Of a stretch of DNA of 64,000 bases, positions 48,524 to 60,000 are shown piece by piece. How positions within the stretch are numbered: position 1 is the stretch's first letter; each line of letters opens with the position of its first letter. Where the stretch lies: contig QANU01043803.1 of NCBI GenBank assembly GCA_003254905.1, positions 62,001 through 126,000 on the forward strand. Reading direction: 5' to 3'. The notes beneath the pieces were generated by a model. It was not told the origin of the DNA and searched no databases. It saw only the letters and a list, made by a program, of their open reading frames with translations. Source of the DNA: Nissolia schottii (taxonomy: Eukaryota > Streptophyta > Magnoliopsida > Fabales > Fabaceae). The translations under genes and the position numbers were made by a program.

Positions 48524-50126
48524 GTGCTTAGATGGCTATCTTGTCCATTGAGAAGCCCCTAGTAATTGCTTCTCATTGTAACTAGGTGCCCTTATTTTTA
48601 ATCATGTTTTGATGTAATTTTTTAGGTGGACCCATTGTAATTTGGACACACATGATCAAATCAAGAGTTAATCGTGTTCAAACTGGTTTTAAATCGTAGT
48701 CAAATCAGTCGATAATTCAAACTAGTGTGACCATGTTTGATGGGTTTGATAACAACTCAAATTTTGTTTAACCAAATTATAGTGAATTCCATATACATTT
48801 CATCTCTCATGTTATTTTTTAACTGTTTAACTTAACATTAAAGACTAAAAAAATCATATCAAGAATTCAAACAAACAAAAAACATTTAATAGAATACAAA
48901 ATCAAAATTCACTATTTATTTGGAACAAAAACTTATTCAACCATTTTGTTTAATCAATAAAAATTTATTTTAACAAATGCGCTACGCCAATGTTAAGATC
49001 AATTGATACATAAAAGCCTGGGCCTGACCATCGGACGTAAGCCTGACAAAAACTGTTCTCAAACCGTGACAAAATCAACTCATAAAACAAGAGCAATATT
49101 ATCGAAAGTGGCCCAAATTCGACCAAAAATGAAAATGACCCAATAAACAGAAACCGAGATAAGAATCTAATGTCTATTATGGTAGACCCTTAACTCAGTT
49201 CTTTAAACATTTATTTGGGAGAAAATTCCATTACCCGTGCTAAAGTCCTTTACGAAAGTCTACAACTCGAGAGAGGTATGTTACTTTATGACGCAATAGA
49301 TTTCCCAAACCGCAATTTTTTTTTTTTTGGGAGAATGCACGGTTAAAATAATTAGTTGTACTGTAAAACATGTTCATGGAAAACGTGTTACCTTGATAAC
49401 AAAAATAAGTTTTTTTTCTTCCTTTTCACGAGGATGATATAGTGTTAAATTTTATAGTAAAAAAGGTTTTAAAAGGTCATCTCATTATATATTATACAAT
49501 AAAATTTTCATAGTATTATTATTTTTATGTATAATATTTAAATTTAAGATTTTATTTATAAAAACTAAGTATCAAATTAATTGAACCAACTAGTTAAATT
49601 GGGTGTTTATTTAAATCGAGTGGTCTCTACATCTAAATAAATATCTCCTAACTACTTTTCTTTCTTGTTTGACTTGTGGTGGTGACATAGCGGTTCCTAA
49701 AGTGATGATGCGTGAAAAACGTGAACATTAAATATATTTGTCTTTTACAATTAGGTGTATTAGCTTGGTTGAAAGATATTGAGGATTTTTTTTTCATCAT
49801 AGGGTTCCTGGTCAGACATTTTGCCTTAAAAAATTTCATTTGTGTAAATCAAATTTAAAAATCAAAATTTACAAAACCGAGTATAAAAAATTATGGGTGT
49901 CCGCACGTGATAACCACGCTCGAAATGGGCATGTTAGGTCTCGATTTCAAGTTTCAAATTTCGCATCATGTAACGGGGGGTTTTGACATTTTGGTGAGTT
50001 TGGAGGAAAAAAATTCTGAATATATGGGCTGGAATGAAAAATTATGAAAGTATGAGGCAAATTTCTGAAATTGCCACTGTGCAAGACGATTTCAGAAAAT
50101 TAAAAAAAAAAACAAAAATAGGCCTG
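48524..50126. other. Intergenic, no gene seen
   Basis: AT-rich. 49010-49300 has somewhat more complex sequence with LTR-like character but no definable edges. Confidence 0.45.
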
Positions 50127-50185
50127 AAATCGTCACAGGGGATGGCGATTTCAGACTTTGAAATCGCCATCCCCTGTGACGATTT
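50127..50185. repeat. Perfect 27-bp-arm hairpin
   Basis: The left arm 50127-50153 and right arm 50159-50185 are exact reverse complements around the loop GACTT. The inner part reads GGGGATGGCGATTTCA. Similar TCTGAAATCGTCAC/GACGATTTCAGAC units occur on both sides (50065-50095 and 50218-50250), so the hairpin is the centre of a larger repeat cluster. Confidence 0.9.
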
Positions 50186-50764
50186 TTGACTATAAAAAAA
50201 ATAAAAAAATTTCAAATGTCTGAAATCGTTACAGGAGGTGACGATTTCAGACAAAACACTTATACATTCATAATTTTTTCCAATTAAGCATACTATAAGA
50301 TTATAAAGTTATTAAGGCCATAGATATGTGACAAATCTCATGTAATGTTCTAAATTTCAAAAGCAAAACTAAGCATTTTTAAATAATTTATCATGAAATT
50401 GGTATTGTAAGTATTAATTTTAGGTTGTCAAATCAGTACAAACACAAATTACTTCGCTGAGACAAGGTCTGAAATTAGAACTGCACATTCCGATTTCAGT
50501 CTATCCCATCATTATCTACCATCCTTTGTTTATTTACATTTTATAAAAAAAAAAATCTGTAATCAAAACTGTGCATTTTGTTTTTAGAGGTCTGAACCAT
50601 ACTTTTATTATTTTTTCAATCCGCCCCTAATCACACCATTAACCACAAAGATATCCATACAACAGTGAAAAACCCGATACTTGAAGCTAGAGATAGGAAT
50701 GTCTTGATGTTTGCATAAAATTTGAGCCATTTATATTTAATATTTTTTTCTTCATGAACATCAA

Positions 50765-51123
50765 ATTATATGATTTTTTTAAAAATTTTTAATTTTTATA
50801 AAATTAAAAATTTTGTGTTTGGTCCCTAAAATTTTTTTTGTTTGGAATTAGTCATTGAAATTTTTTTGGTAGGTTTTAGTCCTTACAATTAGAAGGAGAC
50901 CTTTCGTTAAATGTGTCACGTGACACCACATGTGACATGCCAGGTGGCACATTTAACGGTCACCTGTCACATTTAACGACTACGTCAATACTTAATGTCT
51001 CCTTCTAAGTGCAGAGATTAAAACCTACTAAATTTTTTTTCAAGACTAATTCCTAATGGAAAAAAATTTTAGGAACTAAATACAAAATTTTTAATTTTAC
51101 AGGGATTAAAAAATATTTAATCC
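50765..51123. mobile_element. Palindromic MITE
   Basis: Long imperfect inverted repeats (TTAAAAATTTTGTGTTTGGT versus, reverse-complemented, TTAAAAATTTTGTATTTAGT) surround a centre with GTCACGTGACACC and GGTGGCACATTTAACG blocks. Confidence 0.6.
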
Positions 51124-53399
51124 ATTTTTTTAACCAATTTTTATAAACTTTAGACTGATATAAATATGTGAAAATATTTTATGATAAAAATAGAAAATGA
51201 TATAATTATTTAATAAACAAAATGAATACAATAATCAAAATGATTTTTGACAAAAAAAATATTTTCGTATGTTAGTTTTTCATTGATACAATATCTAGGG
51301 TTAAAAACAACTTACCCCTTATACTATAACTGTGCACTTAATTCTCTAACGTTGCAAAATGAATAATTTGACCCCTAAGCTTTTTAAATAGTACAAATAA
51401 GACCTTCTGTCACTTTTAACATTTAAAAGGTCCATTAGTACTCATGTGTCTGTCACATGATGTATTATAAAGACAAATTATTTTTTTTTATAAAATAAAA
51501 GAAAAACTATTTTTTTAAAGATAAAACAAGAACAACAATGAGAAAAATAACACCAACAGTTACAAAAATTAGAAGCAACAGCCGAAGAGAAACAGAAATA
51601 ACAAAAACCAGAGACAGTACAAGAGGTGATGCATGAGGAACGTTGGAGGCTGACAAAGTCTCTAGTAATGGTAAGCATGAAAGGGGTTTGGGTATTGGGT
51701 TATATTTAAAAAGGGAGAAGGAGGTTACCGTGAAAAGGTTTGGAGGGATTTGGGTTTTTTTTAAATTAGTTTTTTATTTAAAAAAAAAAGAGTAATTTTG
51801 TCCTTATAACACATTATGTAATAAACACGTGTGTCTTACTTGCACAATTTTAAAAACTTAAAAGGTCAAATTGTATATTTTACAATGTTAAAGATTAAAT
51901 GCACAACAACTACAATCCAAGAGAAAGTTGCTATTAACTATAGTATTTATATCACATTGTTTTGGTAGGTAGAATTTATAACTTAGAAGACATTAACCGA
52001 AAGGATTAATCGCACATTACTTACATTCATTAATGTTCAAGTTACTTTTTCAGGTTTAAATAACACAAAGTGAAAGTAAAACGTAACGTTAAAAAATGCT
52101 AGAGTACAAGAATACTTGTATATGTATTTAATTGAGTTCAGCTAACAAGTTTCAGAACCTTGTTAAACAACTCAAATTAGGATGTTATGCCATTTTTAAT
52201 GTTTTTACACGAAGTTGAAAACTTAAATATTTAGTTTTTTAATAAATTTTTCCTACTTTAAGTCTATAAAAGAACACTGATTAGCAATACTTTTTTGGTT
52301 AAGAACAATTGTTAATGGTGTCAAAGTGAAATGTTTTGTGAATTTTATTGTTTGATATTACATTTAAAACTCACCAATTTTATTTTTCTAATGAAATTTT
52401 ATTACTTTTGATTTCTTAACGAGTGTTCTTATAAAATTTGTTAACTAAATCCTTTCTTATTTCACTTTATTTTTATTCTAGAGTTATCTTCTAATCCACT
52501 ATTGCGTGTAAATTTTTTTTAAGGAAAGTTGTGAAGCTTATTAATAGTAAAAGAAGTACTTTAATAATAAATAACGTCTAACTTTATTATAATTAAAAAA
52601 ATTAATATTTATTAGAGAAAGTTAGTGTAATTTTTTAAACTAAAAAGCAGTGTAATTTTTTAAAGGGGGTCAATGTAATTTTACTTAACTAAAAAAAAGT
52701 ATAATTTACCCCCAAAAAAAAATATAATGTTCATTTTGGTCTTCAAAAGTGTAAGTTTAGTCACTCTGATTCCTAAAATTCAAAAGTTTGACTTTATGAT
52801 TCCTAAAGTTGTAAGTCATATGCCATGTTAGTTTAGTTATTTAATTCATTGTGATTTATGTTTTGGTTGATTTGTCCCATTAAATGGGGTTGAGACAAGA
52901 ACCGACACTGTAAATGAGATTGGAGCACTATTTGTGGTTGCAAATGTCATTGTGGAAACACTTAGGACGACAAGATTCAGTTGATATCACAGTTTCATTT
53001 ATAATTGCAGTTGTTCCCGCAACTTCATTTGCAATATCTAATGTTGCACAATTCGTTTATAACCCCCAATTATGTACAAGTAGAATACATCTAAATACCT
53101 TCAACCGCATTCAACCTTCATTTTCTCTTTCTTCTACCTCTCACTCACACGTGACGACTTCTTCTTCTTCTTTGTCGTCTTTTTGTTTTCCATTTCCAGC
53201 ATTTATTTCTTTTTTATTGTTATTCTTCTTCATCTTTTCCCTCTTTTTTTTATTCGTCTTTTATGTTTCATTTTTCTTCTTCTTCTTCTTTGTTTTCTTT
53301 TTCGCAAGACGTTATAAAAAGTATGGACAAAGACAAGGTACATGGTATCTTTTCTTTTTCATTCATCTATGATCTAAGATGTTCTCTGTTTTTATAATG
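51124..53399. other. Intergenic, low-complexity
   Basis: AT-rich. 53090-53320 is a CTT/TTC-rich run whose Phe/Ser-rich frame (up to 152 codons) looks non-coding. No gene supported. Confidence 0.5.
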
Positions 53400-53870
53400 T
53401 TTTGTTCTGATGTGGTGTAATGTTTATTTCTACGTGATGTAATGTTTGTTTATAAGTGTTATAATGTTTTTCTTCTTCTTTGTTTCCACCATCTTCTTCA
53501 TTTTGTTTTCATTTTATTTTTCGCAAAACATTATGGAGAACATGGACAATGTATGTGTATCTTTTATTCTTTATCATCCATTTATGATCTAAAGTGTTTT
53601 CTATATTTTGTAATATTTGTTTCTGCATGGTGTAATATTTATTTAAGTGGCTCCTAATGTTTGTTTTTGTGTGATATAACATGTTTTTGAGTGTTACAAT
53701 GTTTGTTTTGGGGTGTCATAATATTTATTTTTATATGGTGTAATGTTTGTTTTTTAGCGTTGTAACGTTTGTCTCTAAGCGCTTTAATGTTTGTATCTGG
53801 ATGATGTAATATTTGTTTATGTATTTTTAATAATGTTTTTTTTTGTGTTCCAATGGCGGACTGCATATAC
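53400..53870. repeat. Degenerate short tandem units (TAATGTTTGTTT type)
   Basis: More than a dozen imperfect units such as GGTGTAATGTTTGTTT recur every 20-30 bases. The complement of the same unit occurs at 12180-12540 and in the MITEs at 18453 and 38019. Confidence 0.65.
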
Positions 53871-55167
53871 GTGTTTTCTCTTCATATGCATCTGCTTTCT
53901 TCTCTTCTTATTATTTTTTCGTTTAAGAATAATGAAATAGAGAGTGAAGAGAATAAAGAGCGGGAAAAGTGAGTGTGTTTGAGATAAAGAGAGAGCATAT
54001 GTACACATTTTAGGGTGTGAGTCCCATTTTATTTTGATAATATATTTGATAATATTTATTTTTTCTATTTTATAAGGGAAAAATGCCAACTAGGTCCCTA
54101 AAAGTTGACTTAAGTGACAACTAAGCCCTTAAAAAAAATTAAGTGCTAACTTGGTTCCTGAAATTTTTAAATGTTTATCACGTTAATCCCTCAATTAGTG
54201 AGATAGTTAACAAATACTGACATGTCTATCAACCCCTCTATTTTCTCTTTTCTCTCTCCTAGTCATCACTTGAAATCTCTAAACTACCCCCACACATCTA
54301 TCAAATCCCCAAACTACCCTTCTTCTTCCTCCCCCACTCCAACCAACTATCATCATCATCTTTTTTCTTCCACCACTAGCCCAACCACCACCCCTAGCCT
54401 CACATACCATATAGAGCACCCCCACCAAACTCCCACCACCACCAACTCTATAGCTACTCTGCCACCACCACTGCACCCCCATAACCACCATAAAAAAAAA
54501 AGAAGCAACCTTTGAACATTCACCATCCATTTCACACACATTCGCAACATTACACAATGAAATTTTGAAGAAGAAACACAAACACAAATACATTCAACTT
54601 CAATCTACAGTGAAAAATACAAACAAAAAAAGAGCACAACAATAACCATGACACCCTCACTTACAATCTCGATCCCCTAATTTGCAACCAAACCAACACC
54701 ACAAAAAATGCCAATCGAACCCCCACCTTGACCACCATCAACCACCAATCTCACCTATCCACTTACAACCACTAACCCACCATCATGCATAGACCACCCA
54801 CAACCACCAGCGCCTCCCTCCTATCACCTAGACACACCACTACCTAACCCCTGCAACCGCAATACCATAACCAACCACTGTAACACATGAAATCACCACT
54901 GCCATCACCAAATTCGCAACCCACCATAGATAGGTGTGTGTATATATACATAGAGAGAGAAAGAACAACCATATTCGAGTTACCCCTGTTAGCCACACCC
55001 ATCGAACCATGAGTCACATCTACCACACACCTCTGAGTTACCCTTATTAGCCATACACACATTCATTGGACCACCACAGCTGCAAGCCACCTCTGCCACA
55101 GCCACACACACCTCCATTGTGTTGGTGCCATTGTGGAGTGGCATTTGCCTTATCTTCTCCCTTGATT

Positions 55168-55169
<2 letters not shown>

Positions 55170-55206
<37 letters not shown>
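55170..55206. repeat. (AT)n microsatellite
   Basis: About 18 AT units inside the Mutator-like element. Confidence 0.95.
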
Positions 55207-55209
<3 letters not shown>

Positions 55210-55542
55210 CTATTTCTCATTTCTAATCCCTAATTAGGAATTGAAAGCCAACTCTCATAAATTGGCGTGTGTGTATTTTATTTGGGATTGGGATGGGAAA
55301 AAAGTGAAAGGAAGAAGATGAAGAAGAAGATGGAGGTGGAAGGAAGAAGAAAGAAGGAATGAAGAAGAAGAAAATGGACACAGAAGGGGTAACACATATG
55401 CTAATGCATTTTCCTTTTTAATGTTTTTTTTACGAAACGACGTTTTGGTGAGGAGATGAGAAAAAATGGAAGGGTTGACAAACACATTTAAAAATATTTA
55501 ATGTTTATTTATTTGTTTTATAATGTTTGCCTATGTGCTTGC

Positions 55543-55967
55543 TAGGGGTGTTTGGCGGGTGGGTCCGACCCATGACCCGCCATCCAGACTTGACCTGACT
55601 CACTTTGGGTCGGGTCAGACCTGCCTGACCCATCACTTGTGTTGGATCAGGTGCTAGACCTAACTTGTCAAAATCGACCCGACCTGCTAACTTGCCATTT
55701 TATTTTATTATTTTATATATATTAAAATCAAAAAATATTTATTTTTCTTTTGTTATTAGATTTTTTTTTGCGTAAGATCATTTTATGCATCAAAACATAA
55801 TATATACTTTTTAATTAAAAAATAAATTTTTATTATAAAAAATTTATTTATTTATTTTTAAAAAATGGCGGGTCACTTGCTGACCCAACTTGACCAAAAC
55901 GGGTTGCGAGTCCAGTGGGTATCCACCCAAATTTTTTTTGACCTGACCCGACCCATATTCATCTCTA
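55543..55967. mobile_element. hAT-type MITE nested in the Mutator-like element
   Basis: 425 bp with perfect 8-bp duplications GTGCTTGC (55535-55542 and 55968-55975). Starts TAGGGGTG and ends CATCTCTA, with GGGTCCGACCC/GACCCGACCC subterminal blocks and an A/T core. The youngest-looking of the five family members here, by its intact target site. Confidence 0.9.
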
Positions 55968-56123
55968 GTGCTTGCTTCTTTGTATGTCTCACTAATCGAG
56001 GGATTAACGTGGAAAACATTTAAAAACTTCAAGAACCAAGTTGACACTTAATTTCTTTTAGGGGCTTAGTTGACACTTAGGTCAATTTTCAAGAACTTAG
56101 TTAACATTTTCTCTATTTTTTAA

Positions 56124-57034
56124 TGTTTATTTATTTGTTTTATAATGCTTACCTATGCGTTTGCTTCTTTATATGTCCTACTAAGGCATACGTTGAATGA
56201 ACTTTAGCTATACACCTGTTCAATATAACAAATTAGTAAAAATATGACAATACAGTAATTATAATGAGTCAAATAAATCATTTCACCTTTGATTTATAAT
56301 GTTAGGAATTAGAAAGTCATATATTACATTTTAGATAACAAAGTAACTACAAGACTTGACAATTTCATAGACCAAAATAAATATTACATACAAAAATAAA
56401 AAAATAAAAAAATAAAAAATAAAAAATAAAAATAAAAGTTCATTAATTTCTCAACGTCCAAAATGGAGGGTGCTGCGGGCGGCGTGTGCTAACGTGCGCA
56501 GTTAGCGCACGCGCGAGATTGTGTGTTTTCGTTCAGCTTCCCAAGTATACACACCACTTGACGTGGCACACCGTGACTCCTCCTTCCTCATATTGCTGCC
56601 ACAAATTCGTCTCTCTCTCTCTCTCTCTCTCTCTGATCATTCATTCAATCCTTCCAAATCCCAATTCCCAAAATTCCAATCCTTAGATTCCCCCAGTTCT
56701 CACGATCACGACTTCTTCCCATTAATTTTACCCTTTCGTCACCACCAAAATTTCGAAGCTTTCCCCCTTTTTTTTATGTTTATTTATTTATTTTTATTAC
56801 AAACCCAATTCATTCCCTCTTGCATCTGTGTTTCCTACTAAGAAAATCCTTTACTTATCGATCCCCAAACCTTTGAATTCCTCAAATTCAATACTGGGTT
56901 TCCAAATCTGTGCATTTTGGGTTCTGGGTCTTCGCTTAAAAGTTAAAAATCTGATTGGGTTACTTTCTTCGTGGTGGGGATTGTGGTAATCGTGTGGAGT
57001 TCGTTCAATTAGGGTTTTTTTTTTGGATCGAGTA
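56124..57034 (+). other. Upstream region and 5' leader of MTV1
   Basis: AT-rich to 56450. It then becomes more mixed with a (CT)n run at 56610-56634, likely in the transcribed leader. Short open frames here (starting about 56486 and 56521) are Ser/Leu-rich and have no recognised domain. No clear TATA box. Confidence 0.5.
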
Positions 57035-60000
57035 ATGGAATCGAGTCGAAGAGCTGTGGAATCGTATTGGAGGTCGAGGTTGATCGATTCGGCTACCTCG
57101 GATGAAGACAAGGTCGCGCCCGTGTACAAATTGGAGGAAATCTGCGAGCTCTTGAGGTCATCGCACGTTAGTATCGTGAAGGAGGTTTCGGAGTTTGTGA
57201 TGAAACGGCTCGATCATAAGAGCCCAATCGTGAAACAGAAGGTATATACAAAAACAATTCCTTGTTGTTATTTTTTTTGTTGTTGGTGGTGGTGGCGGTT
57301 GGTTTTTGGTGGGTTCTGTTTTCATTGGATGAGGTGGATCTGGGTGGTTCAAAGTTTGAATTTTTTTGTTTTGGAATTGATGAAACTGTCGTAAATTTAG
57401 TTTATTGTGTAGAGTTAAAGAAACTAGTTGGAGAGTAATTCTTAGTTTGGCATGCTGTATTAAAGCCATGCAAATCATTATTTGACATGTGTAAGGTTCT
57501 GGGATCATAGTAGAAGTGCACCTTTTGTTAAAAGATGCTTTTGCATCTGATAAACGATGATTTGAGTACCTGATGGACCTTGCATGCCTAAGAGTTTCTC
57601 ACTAGTTGGAGTTAGCTTGGTCAGGGAATGTGTAAGAGTTGGTTGCTGATTGAGTAATTGGTTATGGAAATTCACACTTTCTATGTACTTTTTACTGCGT
57701 TAACTTTATTTGATGAAATCCGTTGGTCTGCATATGTCGTGATGTGAGAGGAGTTATCTATCGTTTTGTTTCCAATGTAAGAAAACTTACTTGCATCTTG
57801 AACAAATTGGATTGTAATACTTGTGCTTTTTACATTATCCTGTCCTGTCTATGTTCTAATTAACCACTCTTCCTTGTTATTATACATTAGAATTTTGGAT
57901 GTGGGGATATGAAAGAAAAGAATCATAATGGATTTGGTGTCAGAATTTGGATCATAGACTCATTATTTGTCTAAACTAGTTAATATATGATCGTTTTTTC
58001 TTCTTTTAATGTTGGCAGGCTTTAAGATTGATAAAATATACAGTCGGAAAGTCTGGTGTAGAGTTCAGAAGGGAAATGCAGAGACGCTCAGTGTCGATTC
58101 GTCAGTTGTTTCACTACAAGGGACAGCTGGATCCTCTGAAAGGTGATGCACTAAATAAGGCCGTGCGAGACACTGCTCATGAGGCTTTCTCTGCCATTTA
58201 TTCAGAAGAAAATAAGCCAGCAGCACCTGCAGACGATCTGAACAGGCGGATACAAGGGTTTGGGAATACAAACTATGAAGCACCCTCGGACGAAAAGAAA
58301 TCTTTTATCAGTGAGGTAGTGGGTATTGGAAGTGCATCAATTAAGCAAGGAATTAGTAGCTTAACACAGGGACATTCACTAATGAAGAATGATACTGGAA
58401 GCTACAAGAGTCCAAATCTTCGAAGGTCATTGACCATAGAGACAGAACATGGTGACAGATACGAACCAGTTGCATATCATAATGAAACTCAGAGTAGATA
58501 TGAACTTCCAAAGAATTCATCTAGTGGTCCTTGGAGTCAGGATTCAAGAGTAGCTATGATGGAAACATCAAATGGGGATTCCAGTGCAAGTCGTTCAGAA
58601 AGTAAGACAAGAGAGGATAGGCTGCTGGAGACAATTGTAACTTCAGGAGGTGTACGCCTACAACCCACTCGAGATGCCATTCAAGTTTTCCTAACAGAGG
58701 CAGCAAAGTTGGATGCCCTGGCTTTATGCCATGCCCTTGAACCAAGGCTTCAATCTCCAATATGGCAGGCATGTCTGTGATTTTGATGTTTCTATAAAAA
58801 TATGAATTCATTGATAGAAGTATATATCAATTGCATAAGACACGCACTTGTTTATTAAAGTGTTTTTCTAGTCTGCACTTTAACTTCCAATCTCAAGTAT
58901 TTTTGGGATCACCATATGATGCAAGTTTACATGAATTTTTTCTGGTGGAAAATAATTTTAATCTGAAGGGGTTTGTATGCATTTTCGTCTAACCATCTAT
59001 GACCTTTTCCCCCTGTATGACCTTGGGGATAAAAGTAAAGATCATGCATGATGAATTTTCAGTTATCATTTTTGTTACATTTCCAAAGACTTGGTTTATG
59101 ATTGAACAAAATGGTGTCATTTAATCCATTTTGCTGTACTCACCTAGTGGGAAAAGGCTTATATCACTTTTGGTGTTGACAACTTGCCCATATTGTAATG
59201 CAACTTATTGCACTAAAAACAAAAAATTAAAGTGTTGCTGCGTGTTAATACACATGTCATTTTAGCTTCCTTATGGGAATAATGTTTTCAGGTTCGCATG
59301 AAAGCTGTTTGTGTCCTCGAGTCCATGCTTAGAAGGAAGGATGATGATCATTTTTCACTTGTTGCATCTTACTTCACTGAAAATAAAGATGCAGTGCTGA
59401 AATGTTCTGAATCTCCCCAAGTCTCTTTGAGGGAAAAGGCAGTCAAGGTAACCTTATAATCAGAATCTGAATGAATAAATATGCTACATGAAATAATGAA
59501 AGTTTCATATAATTCATTTTCACATTTTATTTTGTCAATCCCTTTTCCACCCACAAAAAAGGTATGAATTAGGATAATGGGAAAAGCATTGTGAGCTTGT
59601 GATATAAACTGATTTGCTAAGAAGCCTTTGGTGTGTGGAGGTCACTAAGGTTTGAAAATTCTGGTTTGTTTAACACTGGAAATTCAAGAAGAATGTGTTT
59701 ATTGGTAATTATAAACAGTTTTGTCATACCAGCTAGGGTTAGGTAGGATGCTAGTTATTAAAATGGAATCTAAGTAGAGAAGTAGCCTATATAATTGATA
59801 GATTATAGTTATTTATGGAAATATAGATTAAGGAATTTTTTAAGCATCTTGAACCCTTTTAACTGTGCTGTTCTTTCTCTTTCTTGTTCAAGTACACCAG
59901 CTGTAATTTACCATGTACCAATAGCTAAGTGCCATTTGTAATTTCTTTTGGAATAATTTTAATATTAATAGCTTAATAAATGTCAGCTCAACGTTTTTAA

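Larger units (their letters stand above)
54076..56114. mobile_element. Mutator-like element with about 140-bp inverted repeats
   Basis: The left 140 bp (AACTAGGTCCCTAAAAGTTG, GACAACTAAGCCC, CACGTTAATCCCTCAATTAG) are mirrored at the right end (reverse complement AACTAAGTTCTTGAAAATTG, GTCAACTAAGCCC, CACGTTAATCCCTCGATTAG). Flanks ATTTTATAA (54067-54075) and ATTTTTTAA (56115-56123) match at 8 of 9, fitting a Mutator duplication. The interior has a CCA-rich stretch (54230-54860; a 97-codon Pro/Ser/His/Thr-rich frame), an (AT)n run, a GA-rich block and a nested hAT-type MITE. No transposase is seen. Confidence 0.8.

Noticed and set aside
52914-53372. A 152-codon Phe/Ser-rich frame
   Set aside because: Comes from CTT/TTC low-complexity DNA; no domain, no conserved pattern.
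54222-54593. Pro/Thr/His-rich frame and its antisense Gly/Val/Trp-rich frame as real genes
   Set aside because: They lie inside a Mutator-like element and reflect CCA-rich low-complexity sequence; kept only as a possible captured fragment.
56486-56841. Two overlapping frames upstream of MTV1 as a separate small gene
   Set aside because: They run through a CT microsatellite in the probable 5' leader and have no recognised family.
57242-57394. Read-through of MTV1 exon 1 to 57394
   Set aside because: The sequence after GTATAT is low-complexity and exon 2 continues the conserved domain in frame.
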